Origin: Massilia sp. PAMC28688
GTDB lineage: Bacteria; Pseudomonadota; Gammaproteobacteria; Burkholderiales; Burkholderiaceae_D
Length of the DNA stretch: 64,000 nucleotides
Assembly (NCBI RefSeq): GCF_019443445.1
Contig: NZ_CP080378.1
Location: forward strand, 3,844,001-3,908,000
Reading direction: 5' to 3'
Shown here: positions 11,347 through 19,082 of the stretch, piece by piece
How positions within the stretch are numbered: the stretch's first letter is position 1
Layout of the letters: each line of letters opens with the position of its first letter
Translations under genes and position numbers: made by a program
The notes under the pieces: generated by a model
Seen by the model: the letters and a program-made list of their open reading frames with translations, nothing else
Told to the model about the DNA's origin: nothing
The model's database searches: none

Positions 11347-12552
11347 ATGACTTTCATGATCAAATCTTTACGCTTCGCTGTTGTCTCCACTTCCGCCTTC
11401 CTGGGACTGGGTTTTGCGGCCAGCGCCGCTGCCGCCACCTTGAACGTGGGTCCCGGCATGACCTATTCCACCCCGTGCCGCGCCTTTGCGGCCGCTGCCG
11501 CGGGCGATACCATTCTCATCAACGCCGGCACCTATGCCGGCGACGTGTGCGGAATCTACAAGCACAATCTGATCATTCGCGGCGTTAACGGCCGTCCGAA
11601 AATCGATGCAGCCGGCCGCAATGCCATGGGCAAGGGAACCTGGGTGGTCGTCGGTAACAACATCACGGTGGAAAATGTTGAGATGACGGGGGCAAAGGTG
11701 CCGGACCGTAATGGCGCCGCCATTCGGCTGGAAGGCACCCACTTCACGCTGCGCCACAGCTTCTTGCACAACAATGAAAACGGCATCCTGACCGGCGCTA
11801 ACCTGAACAGCAACATCCTGATCGAGCATTCGGAATTTGGCCGCAATGGCGCCGGCACGGGCCAGACCCACAACCTGTATATCGGCACGGTGCGTACCCT
11901 GACCTTCCGCTATAACTTTTCGCACGACGCCCACGTGGGCCACAACCTGAAGTCGCGCGCCCAGACCAATCATATTTTGTATAACCGCTTCTCCAGCACG
12001 GCGCCCGGCCAGACCGGCACCACCGCCAGCGGCCAGCCAAGCTATGAAATCGATCTGCCCAATGCCGGCCTGTCCTACGTGATCGGGAATGTGATCCAGC
12101 AGCCGGCCGCCAACCAGAATCCATCCATGATTTCGTACGGTGTGGAAGGGGCGAATAATCCAAACCATCACTTGTATGTGGTCAACAATACCTTCCTCAA
12201 TGACGACACGGTGCGCGGCACGTTTGTCCTGGTGGGCAGTGGCGTGAGCAAGCCGGTGCTGATGCAGAATAATATTCTGGCTGGTACCGGCGCGCTCAGC
12301 AACCGCACCAATGTGATCCAGAAGACCAACTACCGGTCAGTGGCGCCCGGTTTTGTCAACCGCGCCACCTACGATCTGCGTCCCACCGCCAGTGCGCTGG
12401 TGATCGACGCCGGTTCGGTGCCGGGCGTGTCCGTCACTGGCGCTTCGCTCAAGCCTGTGGCTGGCTACAAGCATGTCAGTACTGCCATTGCACGCCCGGT
12501 GACCGGCGCGATCGATATTGGCGCCTACGAGGCCACCTCGGTCGCCCCGTAA
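11347..12552 (+). CDS. Secreted right-handed beta-helix protein (pectate-lyase-like fold)
   Basis: 401 residues. A Sec signal peptide covers about 1-29 (cleavage after AASAAA). Short repeats typical of parallel beta-helices follow: NNITVENVEMTGAK, HFTLRHSFLHNNENG, NILIEHSEFGRNG, RTLTFRYNFSHDA, ILYNRFSS, YVVNNTFLND. The C-terminus has the DIGAYE-type ending common in such proteins. It probably binds or cleaves polysaccharide outside the cell; catalytic residues cannot be assigned. An in-frame ATG at 11356 (MIKSLRF) may be the true start. A strong terminator follows. Confidence 0.75.
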   Translation: MTFMIKSLRFAVVSTSAFLGLGFAASAAAATLNVGPGMTYSTPCRAFAAAAAGDTILINAGTYAGDVCGIYKHNLIIRGVNGRPKIDAAGRNAMGKGTWVVVGNNITVENVEMTGAKVPDRNGAAIRLEGTHFTLRHSFLHNNENGILTGANLNSNILIEHSEFGRNGAGTGQTHNLYIGTVRTLTFRYNFSHDAHVGHNLKSRAQTNHILYNRFSSTAPGQTGTTASGQPSYEIDLPNAGLSYVIGNVIQQPAANQNPSMISYGVEGANNPNHHLYVVNNTFLNDDTVRGTFVLVGSGVSKPVLMQNNILAGTGALSNRTNVIQKTNYRSVAPGFVNRATYDLRPTASALVIDAGSVPGVSVTGASLKPVAGYKHVSTAIARPVTGAIDIGAYEATSVAP

Positions 12553-12590
12553 GCCTCCCTGGGCGCTGGGCCGGCGCGGCAGTTCATTTC

Positions 12591-12625
12591 AACACCCCGC
12601 ATGCTGCTGCCTGCGGGGTGTTTTT
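12591..12625 (+). terminator. Rho-independent terminator
   Basis: ACACCCCGC and GCGGGGTGT form a nine-pair stem around a 12-base loop, followed by five T. It ends the beta-helix gene transcript, and its position between convergent genes could also limit read-through from the haloperoxidase gene. Confidence 0.85.
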
Positions 12626-12645
12626 ACTTGCGCGCGGCGCTGCTC

Positions 12646-14166
12646 TTATGCCTTGCCGAGCCAGTAGGCCTCCGCCTTTTCCCACACCAGCTCACCCACC
12701 CGCTGTCCCAGCACGCGGCCATCGCGGTCGGCGGCCGGAAAGTGGATGCCGGCGTAAATGCGCGACTGGCCGGCCTCACATGCGGCGGTGGTAAAGGTAT
12801 CCCAAAACAGGTGAACGTCGGCGGCAGGCGCGGCCGGTTCGGTCACCAGCGAGCGGGCCGCGATGGTGACGCCGTGCCTGAAGCTATCGCTGCCGGTAAA
12901 GCGGCGCAGGATCACTGCCGACGCCGAGCTGTAGGTGCTGTGCCCGGACACATGGTCAGGGAAGGGGGGCGAGGCCACTGCCGGGCGCTGGAAGGGCATC
13001 CATGCCTGGCCGGCAATCGGACGCAGGCCGCCGGCGGGACCTTCGGGGCCGTATCCGTCGATGGTGCGCCCTGCCAGCAGGTAGCGTACGGCCGTGATGG
13101 GCCGCGCCGAATCATAGGCCCGTTTGGCGTCCCATGCGGCAATGCCTGCATCGAACAGGGCGTTGGCGAGGGCGAAGAACATCCGGACGTCGGCCTGCTC
13201 GGTGTGGTGGTCGCGCGCCGAGACAAACTGGGCGAACTGGCTCCAGTGGCCGACCGGCAGTTCGCCGCTGGCGCCGCCGGCCCAGTATTCGGCGCTCGCC
13301 TTGTGCACATCGGTCAGGGCCAGCTGCACGGCCACGATCTCTTCGGCCTGGGCGGCAAACAAGGCGCTGCCAAAGGCCGCCGGCGCCGGCGGACGAAACT
13401 GGTCGCCCCGCTCGAGGGCGAAGGGGCGCACGCTGCCCCAGAATGGGGTGGCGTAGGTCTGGATGCGCAGGGCGCCGCCGGCATCGCGCCAGGCGAGCGG
13501 CTGCCAGCGGTCGGGCCGGGCGATGGCGTCGCGCGGGGTGTCCTGGCCAATCAGCAAAGGGGCATTGTTCGGGGTGTAGCCGGTATAGTCGGCATAGGCA
13601 ATGCCGCTGGCGCTGCGCGTACCGAGCTGGTTGGCGCCATCGCCATGCATCCACGCCAACAAGGCTGCGGCCGAGAGTAGCCCCACGCCCTGGGGAAGGT
13701 GGGGCTCGGTGACCGCCGGCGCGGGCTCGTAGCCCAGTGCCTTCAGATGCGCATCGAACACCTCACCCTGGGCGGGGAACAGGTCGCGCAGGACACCGTG
13801 GGCGGCATAGCTGAGCGCCATCACCTGGTAGGGCAGGGTATGTTCGGCGGCCGGCCGCCGCATGGCGGCGCCGTGGCGGGTGCTGAGCGCCACCGGGTCG
13901 TAGGCGGCCCAGGCGTTGAATATGGCGGTATGGACAATGGCCAGCACCCGCGAGGCCACCGTGGGCGGCATGGCGGCCGTGCGGGTGGCGGACAGGGCGA
14001 CATTGTTCCAGCTGACGGTCACGCGGCTGGCTGGTGGCGGCGGCGCGGCAGGGTGGGGCGCCGGCGCTCTGGCGCCAGCGCTGGTGCCGCCACCGCCGCC
14101 ACAGGCGGCCAGGGCACCGCTGATGGCAGCGCCAGTGGTAAAACGAAGAAAGGTACGGCGTTCCAT
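12646..14166 (-). CDS. Vanadium-dependent haloperoxidase-like / PAP2-superfamily exported protein
   Basis: 506 residues. The N-terminus MERRTFLRFTTGAAISG with LAACGGGG looks like a Tat-type lipoprotein signal. The vanadate/phosphate pocket of the family is visible: Lys and Arg seven residues apart (KRAYDSAR), SGHST, and an Arg...His pair in SRIYAGIHFP. Members oxidise halides with H2O2 or act as acid phosphatases; which applies here cannot be decided from sequence. ATG at 14166 was chosen because it begins the signal peptide; the upstream frame extension is unsupported. Monocistronic, convergent with the beta-helix gene. Confidence 0.85.
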   Translation of the reverse strand: MERRTFLRFTTGAAISGALAACGGGGGTSAGARAPAPHPAAPPPPASRVTVSWNNVALSATRTAAMPPTVASRVLAIVHTAIFNAWAAYDPVALSTRHGAAMRRPAAEHTLPYQVMALSYAAHGVLRDLFPAQGEVFDAHLKALGYEPAPAVTEPHLPQGVGLLSAAALLAWMHGDGANQLGTRSASGIAYADYTGYTPNNAPLLIGQDTPRDAIARPDRWQPLAWRDAGGALRIQTYATPFWGSVRPFALERGDQFRPPAPAAFGSALFAAQAEEIVAVQLALTDVHKASAEYWAGGASGELPVGHWSQFAQFVSARDHHTEQADVRMFFALANALFDAGIAAWDAKRAYDSARPITAVRYLLAGRTIDGYGPEGPAGGLRPIAGQAWMPFQRPAVASPPFPDHVSGHSTYSSASAVILRRFTGSDSFRHGVTIAARSLVTEPAAPAADVHLFWDTFTTAACEAGQSRIYAGIHFPAADRDGRVLGQRVGELVWEKAEAYWLGKA

Positions 14167-14402
14167 GATGTTCTCGCATAGATGGAAGGTTGCCGGCGCG
14201 CTAATGCCGTTGGGGCGCACGCGCTCGCGGAGTCATTCCAGTATCGGGAGTGGTTCCGGCGCCGGTGTTGAGCAGGCTCAGGCTTGGCTGCACGATCGAG
14301 GCTGGCGTTTCCCGCCGGCAGGCTGAACTGTTTGCAAAGCAAGGGCCACGGCTGCCGGCGGGCAGGCTGTAAAATAGTGGTTTTCTTTTCTGTGATTGCG
14401 CC

Positions 14403-15797
14403 ATGACCGTCGTTCGCACCCGTTTTGCTCCCAGTCCCACCGGCTACCTCCACCTGGGCGGCGCCCGCACTGCCTTGTACAGCTGGGCTTATGCGCGCCA
14501 CTTCGGCGGCACCTTTGTCCTGCGTATCGAAGACACGGATCTGGAACGCTCCACGCCCGAGGCGGTACAGGCCATCATTGAAGGGATGAACTGGCTGGGC
14601 CTGCACCATGACGAGGGCCCCTTCTACCAGATGCAGCGCATGGACCGCTACCGCGAAGTGGTGGGGCAGATGCTGGAAGCGGGCACGGCGTACCTGTGCT
14701 ACAGCTCGCCGGAAGAAGTGGAAGCAATGCGCGAGCGCATGCGCGCCGCCGGCGACAAGCCGCGCTACGACGGTACCTGGCGCCCGGAGCCGGGCAAGAC
14801 GCTGCCGGCCGTGCCGGAAGGGCGCAAGCCGGTGGTGCGCTTCAAAAATCCCCTCGATGGCGAAGTGAGCTGGGACGACGTGGTCAAGGGCACGATTACC
14901 ATTTCCAACCGCGAACTCGATGATCTTGTCATTGCCCGTCCGGATGGCACGCCCACCTACAATTTTTGCGTGGCGGTCGACGACTGGGACATGCAGATCA
15001 CCCACGTGCTGCGTGGCGACGACCATGTCAACAACACCCCGCGCCAGATCAATATCCTGCGCGCCATCGGCGCACCGCTGCCGCTGTACGGCCACCTGCC
15101 CATGATCCTGGGTGCCGATGGTGAAAAGCTGTCCAAGCGCCACGGCGCGGTGAGCGTGATGGATTATCCGGCCAAGGGTTACCTGCCGGAAGCGATGCTC
15201 AACTATCTGGCCCGCCTGGGCTGGAGCCATGGCGACGATGAAGTGTTTTCCATGGAGCAGTTCTGCGCGTGGTTCAATACTGATCACCTGACCCGTTCTG
15301 CGGCCCAGTTCAACAATGAAAAGCTGGCCTGGCTGAACAACCATTACATCAAGCAGGCGGACAATGCCCGCCTGGCCAGCCTGGCGCGCCCGCTGATGGA
15401 AGCGCAGGGCGCTCAGTTTGACGGCGCCCCTGACCTTGGCGCGGCGCTGGGCCTGATGAAGGAGCGCGCCAGTACCGTCAACGAACTGGCCGAGTCGGCC
15501 ATGCTGTTCTTCCGCACCCCGCAGCCTGACGCGGCCCTGGTGGCCCAGCACCTGACGCCTGCCGTCAAGCCGGCCCTGTCCCAGTTCGCCGAACGTCTGC
15601 GTACGGTGGAGTGGAGCAAGGAAGCCGTGGCACCCGTGATCAAGGAAGTGCTTGCCGCGCATGGCTTGAAGATGCCGCAGCTGGCCATGCCCTTGCGCCT
15701 GGCGCTCACGGGCCAGCTGCAGACGCCGGCCATTGATGCCGTGATTGTTTTGTTCTCACGCGAAACGGTCCTGGCGCGCCTGCAGAACTTTCTTTGA
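14403..15797 (+). CDS. gltX: Glutamyl-tRNA synthetase
   Basis: Charges tRNA-Glu, three copies of which lie immediately downstream. 464 residues, normal for the bacterial non-discriminating/discriminating class. HIGH-type motif [18 protein letters not shown] at 10-27, KMSKS-type [13 protein letters not shown] near 240, and an alpha-helical anticodon-binding C-terminus. The ATG has no strong ribosome site, but the conserved N-terminus [13 protein letters not shown] fixes it. Confidence 0.97.
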   Translation: MTVVRTRFAPSPTGYLHLGGARTALYSWAYARHFGGTFVLRIEDTDLERSTPEAVQAIIEGMNWLGLHHDEGPFYQMQRMDRYREVVGQMLEAGTAYLCYSSPEEVEAMRERMRAAGDKPRYDGTWRPEPGKTLPAVPEGRKPVVRFKNPLDGEVSWDDVVKGTITISNRELDDLVIARPDGTPTYNFCVAVDDWDMQITHVLRGDDHVNNTPRQINILRAIGAPLPLYGHLPMILGADGEKLSKRHGAVSVMDYPAKGYLPEAMLNYLARLGWSHGDDEVFSMEQFCAWFNTDHLTRSAAQFNNEKLAWLNNHYIKQADNARLASLARPLMEAQGAQFDGAPDLGAALGLMKERASTVNELAESAMLFFRTPQPDAALVAQHLTPAVKPALSQFAERLRTVEWSKEAVAPVIKEVLAAHGLKMPQLAMPLRLALTGQLQTPAIDAVIVLFSRETVLARLQNFL

Positions 15798-15816
15798 TTT
15801 TCTCGCTTTTGGGCCT

Positions 15817-15845
15817 TTGCATAATGCAAGTGTGTAGGCTATAAT
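15817..15845 (+). promoter_or_regulatory. Sigma-70 promoter of the tRNA cluster
   Basis: A perfect TATAAT at 15840-15845 lies 17 bases after a weak -35 (TTGCAT at 15817-15822). The expected start near 15852 is about 12 bases ahead of the first tRNA. It lies just behind the gltX stop. Confidence 0.75.
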
Positions 15846-15863
15846 TTCGCTTCTTCGCCGGAC

Positions 15864-15939
<76 letters not shown>

Positions 15940-15998
15940 AGATGTTCTGGTGAAACGCGAAGAGTGTGAAAGTCGTACTGTAGTAAAATTTGTTCCGG

Positions 15999-16074
15999 GT
16001 CCCCATCGTCTAGAGGCCTAGGACATCACCCTTTCACGGTGAGTACTGGGGTTCGAATCCCCATGGGGACGCCA
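15999..16074 (+). tRNA. tRNA-Glu (TTC), copy 1
   Basis: 76 bases with encoded CCA. Acceptor GTCCCCA/TGGGGAC, anticodon TTC in CACCCTTTCACGGTG, and T loop GGTTCGAATCC. Identical to the copies at 16204 and 16427. Confidence 0.95.
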
Positions 16075-16110
16075 AGGTTTAGCAGGCAGAAGTGTGCGTA
16101 TCACTCCAGG

Positions 16111-16132
16111 CCCTGACAAGTCAGGGTTTTTT
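16111..16132 (+). terminator. Hairpin with T run inside the tRNA cluster
   Basis: CCCTGAC pairs with GTCAGGG over a two-base loop (or a slightly larger loop with fewer pairs), followed by six T. It looks like an intrinsic terminator between the first Glu and second Glu tRNA genes, so the cluster may be two transcription units. Confidence 0.55.
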
Positions 16133-16203
16133 GTTGGTGCGGCGCGAAAGCAGTACAGTAGGACATAGGTCAGGATGGCATTGCCATCGTTGGACAGGTT
16201 TCT

Positions 16204-16279
16204 GTCCCCATCGTCTAGAGGCCTAGGACATCACCCTTTCACGGTGAGTACTGGGGTTCGAATCCCCATGGGGACGCCA
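16204..16279 (+). tRNA. tRNA-Glu (TTC), copy 2
   Basis: Same sequence as the copy at 15999, with anticodon TTC and encoded CCA. Confidence 0.95.
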
Positions 16280-16321
16280 GTTAATGCAGCAAGGGCCACG
16301 GCACTTGCGATTATGCTGGAC

Positions 16322-16397
<76 letters not shown>

Positions 16398-16426
16398 ATT
16401 TTGTAGTTGCAGTAGAAACGTTTTAG

Positions 16427-16502
16427 GTCCCCATCGTCTAGAGGCCTAGGACATCACCCTTTCACGGTGAGTACTGGGGTTCGAATCCCCATGGGGACGC
16501 CA
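16427..16502 (+). tRNA. tRNA-Glu (TTC), copy 3
   Basis: Third identical tRNA-Glu, with encoded CCA, ending the cluster 12 bases before a terminator. Confidence 0.95.
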
Positions 16503-16514
16503 GAATGCTGGTAT

Positions 16515-16543
16515 GCAAAAAGCCGCCTTGTGCGGCTTTTTGC
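16515..16543 (+). terminator. Terminator after the tRNA cluster
   Basis: GCAAAAAGCCGC and GCGGCTTTTTGC form a 12-pair stem around a five-base loop, with the T run in the 3' arm. Because the A-rich arm mirrors it, the hairpin can also work on the minus strand to end the subtilase operon, whose last stop is at 16564. Confidence 0.85.
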
Positions 16544-16563
16544 ATGGTGCTGCGTGGCGTGCG

Positions 16564-18738
16564 CTACCAGCGCCCGAAGCCGCCCATTTGCGTGAGCGGG
16601 TGCAGGTGCAGCGGCTGCATCTGATGCATCTGCTGCATCTGCTGCATCTGCATTTGCTGTAACTGCTGCTGCATCGGGTGGGGCATCGCTTGCTGCGCGC
16701 CCAGGAGGCTGCCCAGCCCTGCCGCCGCTCCCGCACCGGCCTGACTTCCTCCCATCAAGCTACCCATCAGGTCCAGGCCCTGGGCTGCGAAAGCACCGTA
16801 AGGATTGCCGAATGCTGCATGACCCAAGGCGGCATGACCCAGGGCCGCATGACCCAAGGCGGGATTGCCAAAGGCGGGATTGCCCAGCGCACCCCCGCGC
16901 TGGCTCCCCAGCAGCGAGGCGATGGCGCCGGCCGCGGCACCGATCCCGGTGCCCATGTCCGCTCCCGCCTGCAAACCGACGGCCACGACAGCATCCGGCA
17001 GGCCGGCGCCGACCCGGCTCGGGTCTGCCAGGCTGACGGGCCGCGCGCTGGCGCGCAACACCTGGAACAGCCGTTCGACGCGCTCGGCCGTGCGCATCCT
17101 CAGTGCGCCCTGGAACTGCGGATGATGGGCCAGCACCAGCGCCGCCAGGCCGGTGATGTGGGGCGCGGCCATTGACGTGCCATCCCAGGCTGCGTAATTG
17201 TTGGGCGGGACAGAGGAGGGCACGGCCACCCCCGGTCCGCACACGCCGATCTGCGGCCCGAAGCAGCTGAAGCTGGCACTGAAAAAGCCATTGGCATCGA
17301 CATCGGCAGTGAGCGTCTGCGCGTGGTAACTGTCTGGCGGAAATTCACCGAGTTTGCCGATGGCGCCCACCGCCAGCACATTGGGCGAGGACGCGGGGTA
17401 TTGCACCGGCCCGCCCGAATTGCCGGCCGCCACAATGCAGGCAATCCCGGCGCGGCGCGCGCGGATGATTTGCTGTTCCAGCGCTTCGGACGGCTCGGCC
17501 CCGCCCAGGCTGAGGTTGACCACATCGATCTGCTTGTCGATGCAATACTCGAGCGCGTCGATCAACTGGCTGACCTGGCCGCCAGGGAACAGCTTGCAGA
17601 CGTGCAGCTCGGCCTCCGGCGCAAAGCCGCGGATGCCGGACGCCAGGTCGGCCCCGCCAATGACGCCCGCGCAGTGGGTACCGTGCCCGAGCACGTCTTC
17701 GTTCCAGGTGTCGGGACTGGTTTTTTTGTTGACAATGTCAAAGCCGGCCCGGATGCGTTGCAGCTCATCGTGCGTGGTGGCCGCGCCCGAATCGATGACG
17801 GCAATCTTGACCCCCTGGCCGCGATAGGTGGAGGGCAGCTGGTCGAGCCGCATGGCCCGCTGGCCCCAGCCCAGGGTTTTCTGGCGCGGCATGCCGGCCA
17901 ACCCGGCCCAGTCCGACAGGGCGCGCAGTCCCACCACGTTGATGTCGTCGGCCGTGATGTCGGGATCGCGCTGGTAAAAGCTCCAGTGGTCCAGCCGGGG
18001 CTTGACGTACAGGGCGCGGACCGAGGCCGCCGTTTCACCAAACAGGGTCAGCGTCACCTGGCCGCTGGCATCCGTGACGGCGGTGGCCGGCAGCATGCTG
18101 CCAAACAGCGACACTTCGGCATCGGGCAGCGGCGCGCCGTCCCGGCCCAGGACCTGGACCACGGCCGTGAAGGCGGGCCCGGCGTGGGGAATCACGCTGG
18201 TGGTAAAGCCCGGCTGGTACTGCACATCCATGAGCCCCAGGTACTGGTCGCGTTCGACCACCAGCCGGCCCTGGGCCTGCTGCTGGAGCACGCCGGCCTT
18301 TTGCTCGGTCATGCGCGCCACCAGCACGCCCTGGCCACCGGCGGCGCCGTCGGCCAGCATGCCAACGATATTGCGCGGACCCACGGTGTCGATCACTTCG
18401 ATGTCGGGGCTGTTGCGTAGTGCCTGTTCGATCGCCGACAGCGACAGGGGCGCAAAGCCCATGGGGCTGAAGCCGTCCGGCTGGCGTGGCGCGATGAGAA
18501 ACTGCTTTTTACGCTCGCCCACCGTGCGGCTGGCGCCGCCCTCGGTGCGGCCGGGCGCCGCGCCGGAGGCGGCGCCATTCGGGCCGGCGGCACTGGCGGG
18601 GCGCACCTCGCCATCGCCGCCCGCACGGGCGTCGGTACTGGTGCGCGCGGGACCGCGCCGCTCGCCGGCGCTGCTGTCCGGCCCTTCCGTTGATGTGTCT
18701 GGCGGCGCAACGGGACCGCTTTCAGGATTTTTCGGCAT
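16564..18738 (-). CDS. Subtilase (S8 serine peptidase) with prodomain-like, Ig-like and low-complexity tail regions
   Basis: 724 residues. Regions: disordered Pro/Ser/Gly-rich 1-70; a region at 112-171 (IEVIDTVGP...VVERDQYLGLMD) that resembles the small protein encoded just upstream; a beta-sandwich-like segment at 186-246; then the S8 domain. The full triad is present: Asp316 (IAVIDSG), His352 (GHGTHCAG) and Ser522 (GTSMAAPH), with Asn440 for the oxyanion hole. The tail is Gly/Ala/Asn repeats (AALGHAALGHAAFGNP) ending in a Gln/Met/His-rich stretch. No Sec signal is seen. ATG at 18738 has AAAGGAAA; the longer frame to 18927 lies inside the previous gene. Last gene of a three-gene operon. Confidence 0.88.
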   Translation of the reverse strand: MPKNPESGPVAPPDTSTEGPDSSAGERRGPARTSTDARAGGDGEVRPASAAGPNGAASGAAPGRTEGGASRTVGERKKQFLIAPRQPDGFSPMGFAPLSLSAIEQALRNSPDIEVIDTVGPRNIVGMLADGAAGGQGVLVARMTEQKAGVLQQQAQGRLVVERDQYLGLMDVQYQPGFTTSVIPHAGPAFTAVVQVLGRDGAPLPDAEVSLFGSMLPATAVTDASGQVTLTLFGETAASVRALYVKPRLDHWSFYQRDPDITADDINVVGLRALSDWAGLAGMPRQKTLGWGQRAMRLDQLPSTYRGQGVKIAVIDSGAATTHDELQRIRAGFDIVNKKTSPDTWNEDVLGHGTHCAGVIGGADLASGIRGFAPEAELHVCKLFPGGQVSQLIDALEYCIDKQIDVVNLSLGGAEPSEALEQQIIRARRAGIACIVAAGNSGGPVQYPASSPNVLAVGAIGKLGEFPPDSYHAQTLTADVDANGFFSASFSCFGPQIGVCGPGVAVPSSVPPNNYAAWDGTSMAAPHITGLAALVLAHHPQFQGALRMRTAERVERLFQVLRASARPVSLADPSRVGAGLPDAVVAVGLQAGADMGTGIGAAAGAIASLLGSQRGGALGNPAFGNPALGHAALGHAALGHAAFGNPYGAFAAQGLDLMGSLMGGSQAGAGAAAGLGSLLGAQQAMPHPMQQQLQQMQMQQMQQMHQMQPLHLHPLTQMGGFGRW

Positions 18739-19015
18739 GGGATTTCCTTTCTGAGCGATGCAGGAAGTGCGCCGTCTTGTCCAGCAGGGACAGGGGGCGA
18801 TCCCGCTCGATCGCGATATGAGGGGAGTGGCGGAAGCGCTGCTCGAAAACGGGAGCCTGGTCGGCGCACACGGCGATGACGGCCGTGTGGGGGCGCCCGG
18901 CCGGGCCGATGGTGTCGACCACCTCAAAGGCAGGCTCGGCGGTTATGCCGGCGAGGAACTGTGCCAGCGTGTCATCGTCGGCGCGGGCGCGCACGATAAA
19001 GCGAATAGTGTCCAT
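18722..19015 (-). CDS. Small protein resembling the subtilase prodomain region
   Basis: 97 residues beginning MDTIRFIVRARADDD, with an ideal AAGGAG seven bases upstream of the ATG at 19015. Residues about 29-80 (FEVVDTIGP...IAIERDRPLSLLD) align by eye with residues 112-171 of the downstream subtilase (IEVIDTVGP...VVERDQYLGLMD). This suggests a stand-alone I9/prodomain-like inhibitor or chaperone made by gene duplication. It overlaps the subtilase start by 17 bases, so translation is coupled. Inhibitor function is inference. Confidence 0.75.
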   Translation of the reverse strand: MDTIRFIVRARADDDTLAQFLAGITAEPAFEVVDTIGPAGRPHTAVIAVCADQAPVFEQRFRHSPHIAIERDRPLSLLDKTAHFLHRSERKSHAEKS

Positions 19016-19082
19016 GTGGCTCTCCTTGGGGCGGCTCCCGCCGTGGGGGCGCAAGCCGCGCTTGCCGTTCAGGCAGGACGAA

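Noticed and set aside
14019..15662. 547-residue open frame antisense to gltX
   Set aside because: Shadow of gltX; it crosses the gltX start and enters the haloperoxidase gene.
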